Notes: generated by a model from the letters alone, not told the origin. A stretch of 64,000 nt of DNA from Actinomycetes bacterium (GCA_021791145.1 JAJYXE010000035.1:1-64000); one strand, 5' to 3'. Shown: positions 18,227 through 26,108, numbered from the stretch's first letter. Made by a program: numbers and translations.

Positions 18227-18476
18227 GGCGCGTCAACCGATAACTGCTCACCCCGCGCCCGAGCGGGGCTCCTCTCTCCGCCAACTTCCCAACCCCCGTG
18301 CCGGTGCCCTTCGGGGCACGCAGTGCCCACAGTGCAACAGCCGACCGTACTTCTGCAAATTTGTTCCTCGTACCAAAATTTGGTCCTGGTGCACCGTCCA
18401 CGAAGGTGGCGCGGTGCGGTGCGCCCCAGGTTGCGCGTACCTTGCGCCGTCCAACCATCGCTCCTTGCAACCGTCC
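18227..18476 (-). promoter_or_regulatory. AT-rich dyads and UUCG hairpin upstream of the exported repeat protein
   Basis: This 250-nt spacer has no gene. It contains two AT-rich palindromic cores, CAAATTTG (18356-18363) and CCAAAATTTGG (18373-18383), with AAATTT centres 19 bp apart. They stand out in an otherwise roughly 70% GC region and look like tandem operator sites. At 18304-18319 there is a GTGCCC-TTCG-GGGCAC hairpin with a stable UUCG tetraloop in the plus-strand sense. It is about 160 nt beyond the stop of the sigma-like gene and may end that transcript. Confidence 0.45.
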
Positions 18477-19235
18477 TCACGCCAGAAGGACAGCGACGGC
18501 TCGATCACGGCGCGCTGCGAGGGAGCGACGGGAGCGGCCCGTCGACTCCGACAACTCGGACAGGGAGTAGCCGAGGACCCGGTGCGCGTAGAGGACGTCG
18601 GCGTCGGTCCGATCCAGCTGGCGCGCCTCCCGGTCGATGGCGCGGGCCAGCTCCTCGGCGTCGCTCGCCGCGTTCGCCACCGGCTCGGCCGGCAAGTCGT
18701 CGACCGTGGCGAGGCGCTCCTTGCGCTGCATGCCCAGGTGACGGCCGACCCGCCTGCGTAACCGGCACCTGATCGCCGAGAGCACGTCGAGGACGGCGTA
18801 GGCGCGGTCCTGGCCGCACCAGCCGTCGACGACCTCCCAGGCGGTGGTGATCGCGTCGACGGTGAACGCGCCCTGGCTCTCCCATTCGCCCCCTTTTCCC
18901 CAGGCGAGGCGCCTTCCGACTCCGACGAGCCCGGGGACGAGGGCCTGGACGAGCGCACGCGGGATCAGCGGATGGATGTGGCCCGCCCGCAGCATCAGAC
19001 GAAAGAGCGCAGCAGCCCGCTCCCGCTCCTCGCACCCACGCCCGACGCGCCACGCTGCCGGGCTCGTACCGATCAGCACGTCGACGAGATCGCCCAGGTC
19101 GCGCGCGCCGAGGCTCGCAACGGCGGGCTCGGACTGGGCCAGCGCCGCCAACGCTGCCTGCGAGGCGGGCGTTCGCCGGCAGGCCGCCCAGTTGCGCGCA
19201 AGTCGATCGAATGGTCGCAGTGCATCGGTCGTCAT
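18477..19235 (-). CDS. Sigma-70 region-4-like HTH protein
   Basis: Protein of 252 aa. The C-terminus carries a sigma region 4-like helix-turn-helix (GYSLSELSESTGRSRRSLAA, about 215-235), preceded by a helical region (AIDREARQLDRTDADVLYAH). The first 190 residues do not show the region 2 motifs of a normal ECF sigma factor, so it is an atypical sigma-like regulator rather than a standard one. It lies upstream of the exported repeat protein and the membrane BTAD gene on the same strand, with 250 nt of operator-like sequence between. It is divergent from the 130-aa hypothetical at 19403. An autoregulatory or cluster-specific role is inferred from position only. Confidence 0.6.
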   Translation of the reverse strand: MTTDALRPFDRLARNWAACRRTPASQAALAALAQSEPAVASLGARDLGDLVDVLIGTSPAAWRVGRGCEERERAAALFRLMLRAGHIHPLIPRALVQALVPGLVGVGRRLAWGKGGEWESQGAFTVDAITTAWEVVDGWCGQDRAYAVLDVLSAIRCRLRRRVGRHLGMQRKERLATVDDLPAEPVANAASDAEELARAIDREARQLDRTDADVLYAHRVLGYSLSELSESTGRSRRSLAARRDRAVAVLLA

Positions 19236-19333
19236 GCCGTGACGGTGCGCCGAGTCGCTCCCCCCGTCGCTCCCACCGACGCTCCCACGGCGCGCACGCG
19301 GTCAAAAACGCCGTTGGCCAGCACCGCGGCGTT

Positions 19334-19349
19334 GCGCAAGCACTTGCGC
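19334..19349. promoter_or_regulatory. 16-bp dyad between divergent genes
   Basis: GCGCAAG and CTTGCGC form a perfect 7-bp inverted repeat around CA. It lies about 40 bp upstream of the -10 at 19390 and about 100 bp upstream of the sigma-like gene, a natural place for a regulator site controlling either or both divergent genes. Confidence 0.4.
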
Positions 19350-19389
19350 GGAGGGCCCTCGTGGACGATCGCGCTCCCAGGAGGGCGAC

Positions 19390-19402
19390 TACAGTCCGCC
19401 GA
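19390..19402 (+). promoter_or_regulatory. Leaderless -10 element
   Basis: TACAGT (19390-19395) followed by exactly 7 nt and GTG at 19403. This fixes the start of the downstream 130-aa protein, which has no Shine-Dalgarno sequence. Confidence 0.6.
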
Positions 19403-19795
19403 GTGGACATCGAGGAGTTCTACGACGCGGACGAGCGACGGCGGAGCTCCGTCGAGGTCGAGTTCGGTCAGGACTGGCGGGACGCGCACGGGGTCCGTTA
19501 CGAGCTCAGCTGGATCGAGGACACCGGCGAGCTCTACGTCATGCGTGAGCCGGTCCCCTCGGAGTGGGCGACACCGTTCGGCGGCATCCACGCCCGAGGC
19601 ACGCATCGCACGGACGAAAAGGAGATCGAGGGGATGAGCGTCGCGGTCGTCGGGACCGTGGCGAGCCAAGCCGACGTGGAACGGTTGCTCGACGGCTGGC
19701 AGGAGGCGATCGCGCAACCCGACAGCGTGGCCTGGTTGGTGGAGCGGCTCCGATCCCGCGGCCTGCTCGCGTCCGGCACCGCCGTCACAACCTGA
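19403..19795 (+). CDS. Conserved hypothetical protein, 130 aa
   Basis: GTG start set by the leaderless -10. The protein is acidic and soluble (EEFYDADERRRSSVEVEFGQDW...YELSWIEDTGELYVMREP), with a beta-rich first half and a helical second half (ADVERLLDGWQEAIAQPDSVAWLVERL). It has no signal peptide, membrane segment or cysteine motif. It does not match a family I can name, but codon use and composition are those of a real gene. A second small gene follows after 4 nt, so they form a two-gene unit. Confidence 0.7.
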   Translation: MDIEEFYDADERRRSSVEVEFGQDWRDAHGVRYELSWIEDTGELYVMREPVPSEWATPFGGIHARGTHRTDEKEIEGMSVAVVGTVASQADVERLLDGWQEAIAQPDSVAWLVERLRSRGLLASGTAVTT

Positions 19796-19799
19796 GCCG

Positions 19800-20135
19800 A
19801 TGCGGTTCGCGGTCGACCTCGACAAGGTGGTCGTCGTCCTCGTCGAACCCCAGGACGTGGCTCGTGCATCGGTCGTCGTGACTGCGCCGCAGCACGCGAC
19901 CCGCTCCTCCGAGGCGACAGTGCAGCGGCTCGCGGACGTGCTCGCCGCGACGAACGTCGGGAGCCTCGAGCCCGATGGGACGGTCCGGCTCAGCGCCGAG
20001 GCCGTGCGTTTCCACGCGGCCGGGCAGGTGGACGACGACTGGGACCGCCGATTCGCCGATGTCTGCGGCGCCGGCTCAGGCGGTGCCGAGGTGGTTGTCG
20101 CACCTGCCGAGGTCGTCTGGCCGGGTCCCTGTTGA
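19800..20135 (+). CDS. Hypothetical protein, 111 aa
   Basis: ATG start 4 nt after the preceding stop. The protein begins with alternating hydrophobic strands (RFAVDLDKVVVVLVEPQDVARASVVVTA). A helical stretch (ATVQRLADVLAATNVG) and a short strand-helix region (TVRLSAEAVRFHAAG) follow. No family recognised. Likely co-transcribed with the 130-aa protein; it faces the CHAP gene, which ends 41 nt away. Confidence 0.55.
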   Translation: MRFAVDLDKVVVVLVEPQDVARASVVVTAPQHATRSSEATVQRLADVLAATNVGSLEPDGTVRLSAEAVRFHAAGQVDDDWDRRFADVCGAGSGGAEVVVAPAEVVWPGPC

Positions 20136-20176
20136 CCGAAAAGCGAGCGCGGGAGGCGCGCACGGCAACCGCCGTG

Positions 20177-20920
20177 CTACTTCGCAGTCCCCTCGGGAGG
20201 GACAGGGGACGCGTAGCCCGACAGGGGGGCGACGGTGCCCGGCGTGTCCGCCCTGTACTGGTCGGTGCCGATCTCGACCACGCTGAAGCCCGTGCGGTCG
20301 CCGTCGCCGTTCACCACGTCAGGTCCGCGCGCACCGTCGCGAAAGCCCGTCACCACTGCGACGTGGGCGGCCGTCCCGGTTGTCGGGTCGAGCCCGTAGA
20401 CCGCGACGTCGCCCGGCTTCGGCACGTAGCCGCTCCCCTCGGGGTGCCAGGTGCCGTGGGCGACCGCCCAGAGATAGAAGCTGCCTGACGACGCATTGAT
20501 GTCCGAGGGCGTGTATGCGTATGTGAAGACGGCGCCAGCTTTCCGCCACACCCACGCGGCGAAGTCCGCGCACCACTCCTCGCTGCGCAGACCGTGGCCG
20601 CACGGCGTGCCCGCGCCCCAGAAGGCACTGAACTTGTTGCAGTAGGAGTGGGAGGGGTCCGTGCGGTACCCGAGCTGGGACTCGGCGATCGACACGATTC
20701 TGGCGCGAAAGCGTGTCGCGGGCAGCGGGGGCAGGTTCTGGCCTCCTGATGCCGAGAGCCCGGCGGCGACGAGGCCGAGCACTGCGACCACCACGACGAG
20801 CGCGAGGGCGACCATCCGTCGCCGACGGACGCGCAACGAAGGACGCCGGTAGGGTCGGTGCTCCAGCAGTGCTCCTTCACCTGGTTGTGCGCGGACGGTG
20901 CGTGTCGAGTCGAGCAGCAT
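20177..20920 (-). CDS. CHAP-domain (NlpC/P60-like) cell-wall hydrolase, membrane-anchored
   Basis: Protein of 247 aa. A basic N-terminus is followed by one transmembrane helix (MVALALVVVVAVLGLVAAGL, 36-55). The extracytoplasmic CHAP domain has the catalytic Cys117 in EEWCADFAAWV and His186 in AAHVAVVTG. CHAP domains are papain-like amidases or endopeptidases that cleave peptidoglycan cross-bridges. The second cysteine pair (SYCNKF, TPCGHG) may form a disulfide. The start ATG at 20920 is chosen because it leaves a typical basic tail before the helix. Alone on its transcript, it is probably a cell-wall remodelling enzyme. Confidence 0.85.
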   Translation of the reverse strand: MLLDSTRTVRAQPGEGALLEHRPYRRPSLRVRRRRMVALALVVVVAVLGLVAAGLSASGGQNLPPLPATRFRARIVSIAESQLGYRTDPSHSYCNKFSAFWGAGTPCGHGLRSEEWCADFAAWVWRKAGAVFTYAYTPSDINASSGSFYLWAVAHGTWHPEGSGYVPKPGDVAVYGLDPTTGTAAHVAVVTGFRDGARGPDVVNGDGDRTGFSVVEIGTDQYRADTPGTVAPLSGYASPVPPEGTAK

Positions 20921-21058
20921 GGTCAGCCTCGGTCGGGGTTCCCGATCTCGCTCGGGGCAACGATATCGACGGGCGAGGGATCCACGCGCCATGCCCGCGG
21001 CGGGGAGGGCATCTTCAGTTGCGGGGCCGCATCGGCCTCATCGCGCTGCTCGGACCGA

Positions 21059-21544
21059 TCATGCACCTGCCGGCACTGTGCCCGATGTCGGCGTGCTGGG
21101 GACCGGGGACTGGGATGTCGGGTTCCGCGCCGCCGCGCACTGTGCTCGCAACGCCGGGATCAAGTTCGACTCCGACGTCCGCCCGATCTCTTGAAGGGTG
21201 GTCATGAGCGGGTTGAAGGCGGGGTTCGCCGAGGTGGCCCGGGCGGCGAGCTGCAGCGCTTGGTCGAGCTGGCCCGTGGCCTGATCGGCCTTCTCGTGCG
21301 CGCCGGCGACGGTCCGGGCACGCTCGGCCTGGTCGAAGAGGTGGATCGAGGTGTCGACGTGGGTGCACGCGGCCTGTGCGAGGGCGCTGCCGGCATTGGA
21401 GCAGCCGCTCAAGAGCAGGGCCGCGCCGACTGAGAGGGCGGCCAGAGCAGGCACGCGCGCTCCCCGGAGTAAAGCGCCCTTCCTTGGCACGCGCGCTCCG
21501 GGGAGGCGACCTCCGCCCCTCGGCTCGCGCCCGGCCGGTGTCAT
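21059..21544 (-). CDS. Putative lipoprotein, helical
   Basis: Protein of 161 aa whose ATG overlaps the stop of the upstream gene (ATGA). A basic start (PRKGALLRGARVP) precedes a hydrophobic stretch and a lipobox, LLLSGC (Cys about residue 48), so it is probably exported and lipidated. The mature part is a helical bundle-like segment (FDQAERARTVAGAHEKADQATGQLDQALQLA), ending in a Pro/Ser/Thr-rich tail. No known family. An internal start nearer the hydrophobic region is possible because the first 30 residues are longer than usual for a signal peptide. Confidence 0.65.
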   Translation of the reverse strand: MTPAGREPRGGGRLPGARVPRKGALLRGARVPALAALSVGAALLLSGCSNAGSALAQAACTHVDTSIHLFDQAERARTVAGAHEKADQATGQLDQALQLAARATSANPAFNPLMTTLQEIGRTSESNLIPALRAQCAAARNPTSQSPVPSTPTSGTVPAGA

Positions 21545-22098
21545 CCCAGCCAGGTCTCGGCGGCCTCGAGCAGGAAGCGGCTGACGGCGAGGCAGCGGTC
21601 GAAGACGTCGCAGAGCAGCTCCTCGCCCGAGAGCACCCGGGCGAGCGAGACCGGATGGCGCGCGACGATGTTGAGGCGGCGCTCGGGACCGTCGGTCGCC
21701 GACGCAAACGAGTCGATGGCCGACACCTCGAGGGGCAGCTCGATGCCGCCTATACCTGCCAGGTCGATCGCGAGCCGGAGCAGGTCAGGACCGTGCGGCA
21801 GGGGCGGGAGCGCCCAGGTGAAGGTCAGTGGGAAATGGAAGTCGTCGGGGGGCTCCTCGTCGTCGGAGAGCTCGAGGACCACGTCCTCGAAGGAGAGGAG
21901 CACTCGTGGATCGACCTCGAGCGCGAGATGGAGATCGAGCGGCCCTCCACACCCCTCCTCGGGATGGAGGTCGACCTCCCACACCTGGCGCAGGGAGTAC
22001 GTCTCTACGAAGTGACGTTCATCGTGCACGTGGAACCCGTGGTCGACCGAGTGGTCCTTCAGGTCGGCGACATAGCCGGCGACGTCGATGGCAGCCAC
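21541..22098 (-). CDS. Conserved hypothetical protein, 185 aa
   Basis: GTG start. An acidic soluble protein (WEVDLHPEEGCGGPLDLHLALEVDPRVLLSFEDVV split over 50-85), with no signal or membrane segment. The segment DDFHFPLTFTWALPPLPHGPDLLRLAIDLA suggests a mixed alpha/beta fold. I cannot name the family. It is divergent from the inositol-phosphatase-like gene and translationally coupled to the lipoprotein; the pair may act together. A TAGTCT hexamer lies 9 nt upstream of the GTG. Confidence 0.65.
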   Translation of the reverse strand: MAAIDVAGYVADLKDHSVDHGFHVHDERHFVETYSLRQVWEVDLHPEEGCGGPLDLHLALEVDPRVLLSFEDVVLELSDDEEPPDDFHFPLTFTWALPPLPHGPDLLRLAIDLAGIGGIELPLEVSAIDSFASATDGPERRLNIVARHPVSLARVLSGEELLCDVFDRCLAVSRFLLEAAETWLG

Positions 22099-22220
22099 AA
22101 TGCTACGAGACTAAAGGGTGCTCGCACCGGACGTGGTGCGCCGCTCGTGGCATCCGGCTCGGTTGCGCCGCCGGCCCGGGTGCGCAAACCTCTCCGAGTG
22201 TCCTTCCAGCGTCCTTTCCG

Positions 22221-22976
22221 GTGAGCAGACCGCCCGGTGACGGCGAGGGGCTGCTCCCGGTGCTGCTGGAGGCGGCTCGCGCCGTCCGGGTCGCCCTCGA
22301 AGGGATCGACCCCGCCGCACGACGTCGGCCTGGCAACCGGAAGGGGCAGTACGCCTTCGACCTGGTCGCGGATGATGCCGTGTGCTCGGTGCTGCATGGC
22401 GAGGGGTTCGCGGTCCTCTCTGAGGAGTCCGGGCGCACCGGCCCCGACTCGTCCCTGCTCGTCGTCGTCGACCCCGTCGATGGCTCGACCAACGCCGCGC
22501 TCGGGATCCCGTGGTACTCGACCAGCCTGTGCGTCCTCGACGACGAGGGGGCGCTCGTCGCGCTCGTCGTCCATCAGGTGTCGGGCGTTCGCTATCAGGC
22601 GTTCCGGGGCGGAGGTGCCTTTCGTGACGGCGCTTCCCTGCGCCCCTCGGAGACGTCCGCGCTGTCCGGCGCCGTGGTGGGCATCTCCGGGTTCCCGCGC
22701 GCCTACCCCGGCTGGGCGCAGTTCCGCGCGCTCGGCGCGGCCTCGCTCGACATGTGCGCGGTCGCCGACGGCTCGCTCGACGGCTACCGGGTCGCGGGGA
22801 ACTCCGCGCTGTCGGTCTGGGACTACGTCGGTGCCATGCTCGTGTGCACGGAGGCGGGGGCGGTCGTCACCGAGCTCGACGGCCTCGACCTGGTCGTTCG
22901 TGACGGCTCACCGCGCAGACCGGTGGCTGCCGCGACGGCGCCGCTGCTGGCGCAGCTCGCCGCGGCGGCCTGTTGA
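22221..22976 (+). CDS. Inositol monophosphatase family phosphatase
   Basis: Protein of 251 aa from GTG 22221. It carries the metal-binding signatures of the family: SEESG (Glu68-Glu69), VDPVDGSTN (D84-x-x-D87-G-S) and the C-terminal WDYVGAMLVCTEAG. The family includes inositol-1-phosphatase, histidinol-phosphate phosphatase and fructose-1,6-bisphosphatase; the sequence alone does not settle the substrate. The first 40 residues are basic and Pro-rich. The tRNA-Val gene follows about 110 nt downstream. Confidence 0.9.
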   Translation: MSRPPGDGEGLLPVLLEAARAVRVALEGIDPAARRRPGNRKGQYAFDLVADDAVCSVLHGEGFAVLSEESGRTGPDSSLLVVVDPVDGSTNAALGIPWYSTSLCVLDDEGALVALVVHQVSGVRYQAFRGGGAFRDGASLRPSETSALSGAVVGISGFPRAYPGWAQFRALGAASLDMCAVADGSLDGYRVAGNSALSVWDYVGAMLVCTEAGAVVTELDGLDLVVRDGSPRRPVAAATAPLLAQLAAAAC

Positions 22977-23084
22977 CCCCCCGGGGGGATTGCAAGCCCG
23001 GAGGCAACACCGCACAATTACCTTCTCCTGACCTTCTCCGTCCCTGCCCCAGGTGCCTGACGTGCCTGGTCGTCGAACGGTCCA

Positions 23085-23157
23085 GGGCGTTTAGCTCAGT
23101 CGGTAGAGCAGCTCGCTTACAACGAGCAGGTCGTCGGTTCGATCCCGGCAGCGCCCA
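23085..23157 (+). tRNA. tRNA-Val (anticodon TAC)
   Basis: 73-nt cloverleaf. The acceptor GGGCGTT pairs with AGCGCCC (one G-T), the D-arm contains TAGCTCAGTCGGTAGAGCA, and the T-arm contains GGTTCGATCC. The anticodon stem GCTCG/CGAGC is perfect and encloses loop CTTACAA, giving anticodon TAC (codon GUA, Val). The discriminator is A and CCA is not encoded (CGA follows). Mobile-element debris lies immediately downstream, so its 3' end was probably an integration site. Confidence 0.95.
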
Positions 23158-23260
23158 CGAACTGGAGAAACTGCTGAGACAGGCGCAGCACAGCGCAGCA
23201 AAGCTGCTCTCATTGACTAGGTGCTCGTCGATCGCCTAGTTGCAAGGTGGAGGCGATCTC

Positions 23261-23407
23261 ATGCTGGCAACCGAACAGCTGGCGGTCAGTGACGTGGCCG
23301 AGCTTGCCAGAGGGTTCGAACTCTCGCTTCGAGTGCGCAACCGTTCGCCGAAGACGATCGGGTACCACGAGGACCATGTGGAGGAGCGTGCACTGGCCGG
23401 ACGGTGA
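23261..23407 (+). pseudogene. N-terminal remnant of a tyrosine recombinase/integrase
   Basis: A 48-codon frame starting ATG at 23261, 104 nt after tRNA-Val. The text VAELARGFELSLRVRNRS followed by PKTIGYHEDHV resembles the core-binding (SAM-like) N-terminal domain of phage and ICE integrases. It ends at a TGA before any catalytic domain. Position next to a tRNA 3' end supports an old integrative element that has been deleted. The similarity is a pattern-level judgement on a short stretch. Confidence 0.5.
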
Positions 23408-23888
23408 GCGGGGGCTGTGAGCTCCGCTCGAAGAGAACGGTCTCGATGGCACAGTCCTGGCCGGCACGTTCGATCACAACCTGGCCGGCACGTTCGATCA
23501 CAAGCAGACGGTGGTTGACCTGGCGGGCCTTGGCTTGGAGCTCGGGAAGGTGTTCCAGGCAGCAGGCGACGTCGAGGTCCCTCGGGCCGTTGATGACGGT
23601 TTCGATGCGAAGGGCTCTCCCTTCCTTCAGGTATTGATTCACCCGGGAGTGCTTGTAGCTGAAGTCCATGCGGACCTCCGTCAAGGCGCCGAAGCTCCGC
23701 TGGCGGTAGATGTGCTTGGTGGGACGACGCAAAGGTCGCGAGCACACTATGGCGACCTCGCCGGGACGACCGACGCCGACGTTGTCTTGGACGAGCGCCT
23801 CGAAGAATGCCCGGGCGCGACGAGGGTCGTCGAAGACGCTGGTGGTGGAGGTCTCGATCTGGCACATGGACAGTTCCCACCGGGTGCG
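23286..23888 (-). pseudogene. Truncated copy of a widespread actinobacterial repeat-family protein
   Basis: The minus-strand frame reads WELSMCQIETSTTSVFDD, ARAFFEALVQDNVGVGRP and YKHSRVNQYLKEGRALRIET. From memory these motifs belong to a roughly 450-500-aa actinobacterial family of unknown function, often present in several copies near mobile DNA. The N-terminal part of that family is missing. After about residue 135 the frame runs into a 24-bp duplication (VVIERAGQ twice) and then sequence antisense to the integrase remnant. It is read as a broken copy left by the same insertion/deletion events. Confidence 0.5.
23457..23503. repeat. 24-bp tandem duplication
   Basis: Two nearly perfect 24-bp copies beginning CTGGCCGGCACGTTCGATCA, inside the mobile-element debris. 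It duplicates eight codons of the broken minus-strand frame. Confidence 0.8.
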
Positions 23889-24009
23889 CGGTTTGCTGCG
23901 GCCGATGCCGGCAGACTGGGGGCATGGCCATCCGCCCCCCGGGAGCTGATTCGAAGTGCGTTCATCCGGTCGGCGCGCTGCGCTGCAGCGACCCAGGTCT
24001 GCCCCAAGG

Positions 24010-24168
24010 ATGATCGCCCGCCGCCTCGGATCCCATGGAGATGCCTACTTCCCGCCGGCCGAGGGTCCGTCGTCCCTGCCGCACACGATCGTGGCGTACG
24101 GCACAGGCATCCATCCGACATTCACCGGTCTCGACGTCGGCACCTTCCATCTGGTCGAAGCACCGTGA
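24010..24168 (+). CDS. Small hypothetical ORF, possibly a gene fragment
   Basis: A 52-codon frame (MIARRLGSHGDAYFPPAEGP then HTIVAYGTGIHPTFTGLDVG) lies in the debris zone between tRNA-Val and the transporter operon. The C-terminal segment has plausible protein composition, but there is no well-spaced ribosome binding site and no recognisable family. It may be the tail of a larger lost gene. Confidence 0.25.
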   Translation: MIARRLGSHGDAYFPPAEGPSSLPHTIVAYGTGIHPTFTGLDVGTFHLVEAP

Positions 24169-24237
24169 TCGCCTCGCGCGCGTCGTGAGGGGGCGCCTCG
24201 GGAGGCGGCGACGGCGCGGTGTGCGCTCGTCCCAGCG

Positions 24238-24297
24238 GGCCCAATGAGCAGGCCCGATGAGCAGGCCCGATGAGCGGGCCCAATGAGCCGGGCCAAA
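24238..24297. repeat. Short tandem repeat (GGCCC-GATGAGC type)
   Basis: About four imperfect units of roughly 13-15 bp built on GGCCCAATGAGC/GGCCCGATGAGC, in the non-coding spacer before the branched-chain transporter operon. Not obviously a regulator site. Confidence 0.75.
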
Positions 24298-24441
24298 GAG
24301 CGTGTGTGCCCCCGTGCGCGCGGCAAGAGGAGCTTTTCTCCGAGGCCCTCGGCCTATTCGTACGTCCACCGTCCAGAATTGCGGCTCGCATCGAGGCAGG
24401 TCAGCGGCAGTGTCCTGGAGGCGGTGCCCCTCCGAGCCATC

Positions 24442-24470
24442 TTGACAATCGTGTTGCGATCGTGTAGTTC
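24442..24470 (+). promoter_or_regulatory. Promoter of the branched-chain amino acid transporter operon
   Basis: Consensus -35 TTGACA (24442-24447), a 17-bp spacer, then -10-like TAGTTC (24465-24470), 20 nt before the ATG of the first ATPase gene. The surrounding sequence is AT-rich for this genome. One of the few places in the window with both boxes. Confidence 0.6.
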
Positions 24471-24489
24471 GTCGGATGCGTCGCGTGTC

Positions 24490-25410
24490 ATGTCTGCGGG
24501 GGCAGACGGCGTGGCCGGGGGGAGGTCGAGAAGCGACGTGCCGGTTCCAGGGCTCGAAGAAGCGAGCGACGTGCCGACTGCCGCTGCCGACACCGGCCTC
24601 CAGATCGAAGAGCTCACCGTCCGGTTCGGGGGGCTGCTCGCGCTCGACGGGGTGTCGCTCACTGTGGCACCGCAGGAGGTGGTCGGGCTGATCGGCCCGA
24701 ACGGGGCCGGCAAGACCACGTTGTTCAACGCGATCAGCGGCTTCGTGCGAGCGACACGCGGACGGATCCTGTGGGGGGGCCGTCCTCTTCGAAAGCACCA
24801 CCCCCACGACCTCGGGCGGCTGGGCATCGCCCGCACCCTCCAGGGGGTCGGGCTGTGTCGGGGCTTGACCGCGCTCGAGAACGTCATCTGCGGTGCTCAG
24901 CCGTCGCTCCACGCCGACCTCGGCTCCGCGCTCGGAGGGCTGTGGCGCTCGAGCAGGGAGGAGCGACGCGTCGCTTGCGACGCGATGGCCCTGCTCGCCG
25001 ATCTAGGCGTCGCGGACTGGGCCGGGCGCCTCCCCGGCTCACTTCCCTACGGGGTCCAAAAGCGTGTCGCGCTCGCCCGCGCGCTGATCAGCCGCCCGCG
25101 GCTGCTGCTCCTCGACGAGCCCGCGAGCGGCCTCTCGACGGACGACATCGACGACCTCTCGCTCCGTCTTCAGCGATTGCGCGCGGAGATGTCGGTGCTG
25201 CTCGTCGAGCACCGCATGGACTTCGTCATGGCCACCTGCGACCGCCTGGTCGTGCTCAACTTCGGTGAGGTCGTCGCCGCGGGTTCGCCAGAGGAGGTCC
25301 AGGCAAGCCCGGAGGTCACCGCCGCGTACCTGGGCGACGCCGTGAGCGCCAGCCCGTCGACTGCCAACCCGCCGCCTGCTGCCCGAGGGACTGTCGATGC
25401 TGCAGGTTGA
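24490..25410 (+). CDS. livG: Branched-chain amino acid ABC transporter ATPase (LivG type)
   Basis: Protein of 306 aa. A 45-residue variable N-terminal tail precedes the ABC ATPase: Walker A GPNGAGKTTLFN, Q-loop region GIARTLQGVGL, signature LPYGVQKRVALARAL (LPYG in place of LSGG, as is usual for LivG), Walker B LLLLDEPASGLS and switch LLVEHRMDFVM. It powers uptake of branched-chain amino acids or related amides through LivH/LivM. First gene of five; its 3' end overlaps livF by 14 nt. The ATG at 24490 fits the upstream promoter; the frame remains open further upstream. Confidence 0.9.
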   Translation: MSAGADGVAGGRSRSDVPVPGLEEASDVPTAAADTGLQIEELTVRFGGLLALDGVSLTVAPQEVVGLIGPNGAGKTTLFNAISGFVRATRGRILWGGRPLRKHHPHDLGRLGIARTLQGVGLCRGLTALENVICGAQPSLHADLGSALGGLWRSSREERRVACDAMALLADLGVADWAGRLPGSLPYGVQKRVALARALISRPRLLLLDEPASGLSTDDIDDLSLRLQRLRAEMSVLLVEHRMDFVMATCDRLVVLNFGEVVAAGSPEEVQASPEVTAAYLGDAVSASPSTANPPPAARGTVDAAG

Positions 25411-26104
25411 CAAGCTCTCGGTTCGCTATGGCCCGGTGCGCGCCCTCGACGAGGTCTCCTTCGAGGCGCGCGACGCCAGGATCACGACGGTCCTCGGAGC
25501 GAACGGCGCGGGCAAGACCACGCTGCTGCGGACGCTGAGCGGTCTGGTCCGGCACCAGGCGGGCACGGCGAGCTTCGACGGAAGCCTGCTCACGGGTCGT
25601 CAGCCTGAGGCCATCGCGCGAATGGGCGTGGCGCACGTGCCCGAAGGCCGCGGCGTCATCGCCGAGCTGACGGTCGACGAGAACCTCCGCCTCGGCACGT
25701 TCTGCCGGGTGCGGCGAGCGGAGCGGCGAGGCGCGATCGAAGAGATCTACGAACGGTTCCCCGGGCTGGGGGACAGGCGCCACCGCTCCGCCTCCAGCCT
25801 CTCGGGTGGCGAGCGCCAGATGCTGGTCATCGGCCGCGCGCTCGTCTCGCGACCCCGGTTCCTGCTGCTCGACGAGCCGTCGCTCGGGCTGGCGCCGATG
25901 ATCACGGCTCAGATGATGGCGACGCTCCGAGACCTGACGGCGGAGAAGGGCCTTGGCGCCATCCTCGTCGAACAGAACGCCAGGAGCGCGCTCTCGGTCG
26001 CCGACTGGGCGATCGTCCTCAACCTCGGGCGGGTCGTCGCCGCCGACGAGCCTGCGCGTCTGGCGGTCGATTCCGACCTCCGCCGCCACTACCTGGGGTT
26101 CTGA
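25397..26104 (+). CDS. livF: Branched-chain amino acid ABC transporter ATPase (LivF type)
   Basis: Protein of 235 aa, the normal LivF length. Walker A GANGAGKTTLLR, the LivF-typical HVPEGRGVIAELTVDENL, signature LSGGERQMLVIGRAL, Walker B LLLDEPSLGLAP and switch-region LVEQNARSALSVAD. Pairs with LivG as the heterodimeric motor. Start ATG lies inside the livG 3' end (14-nt overlap), so translation is coupled. Four nucleotides separate it from the permease gene. Confidence 0.95.
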   Translation: MLQVDKLSVRYGPVRALDEVSFEARDARITTVLGANGAGKTTLLRTLSGLVRHQAGTASFDGSLLTGRQPEAIARMGVAHVPEGRGVIAELTVDENLRLGTFCRVRRAERRGAIEEIYERFPGLGDRRHRSASSLSGGERQMLVIGRALVSRPRFLLLDEPSLGLAPMITAQMMATLRDLTAEKGLGAILVEQNARSALSVADWAIVLNLGRVVAADEPARLAVDSDLRRHYLGF

Positions 26105-26108
26105 CGTC

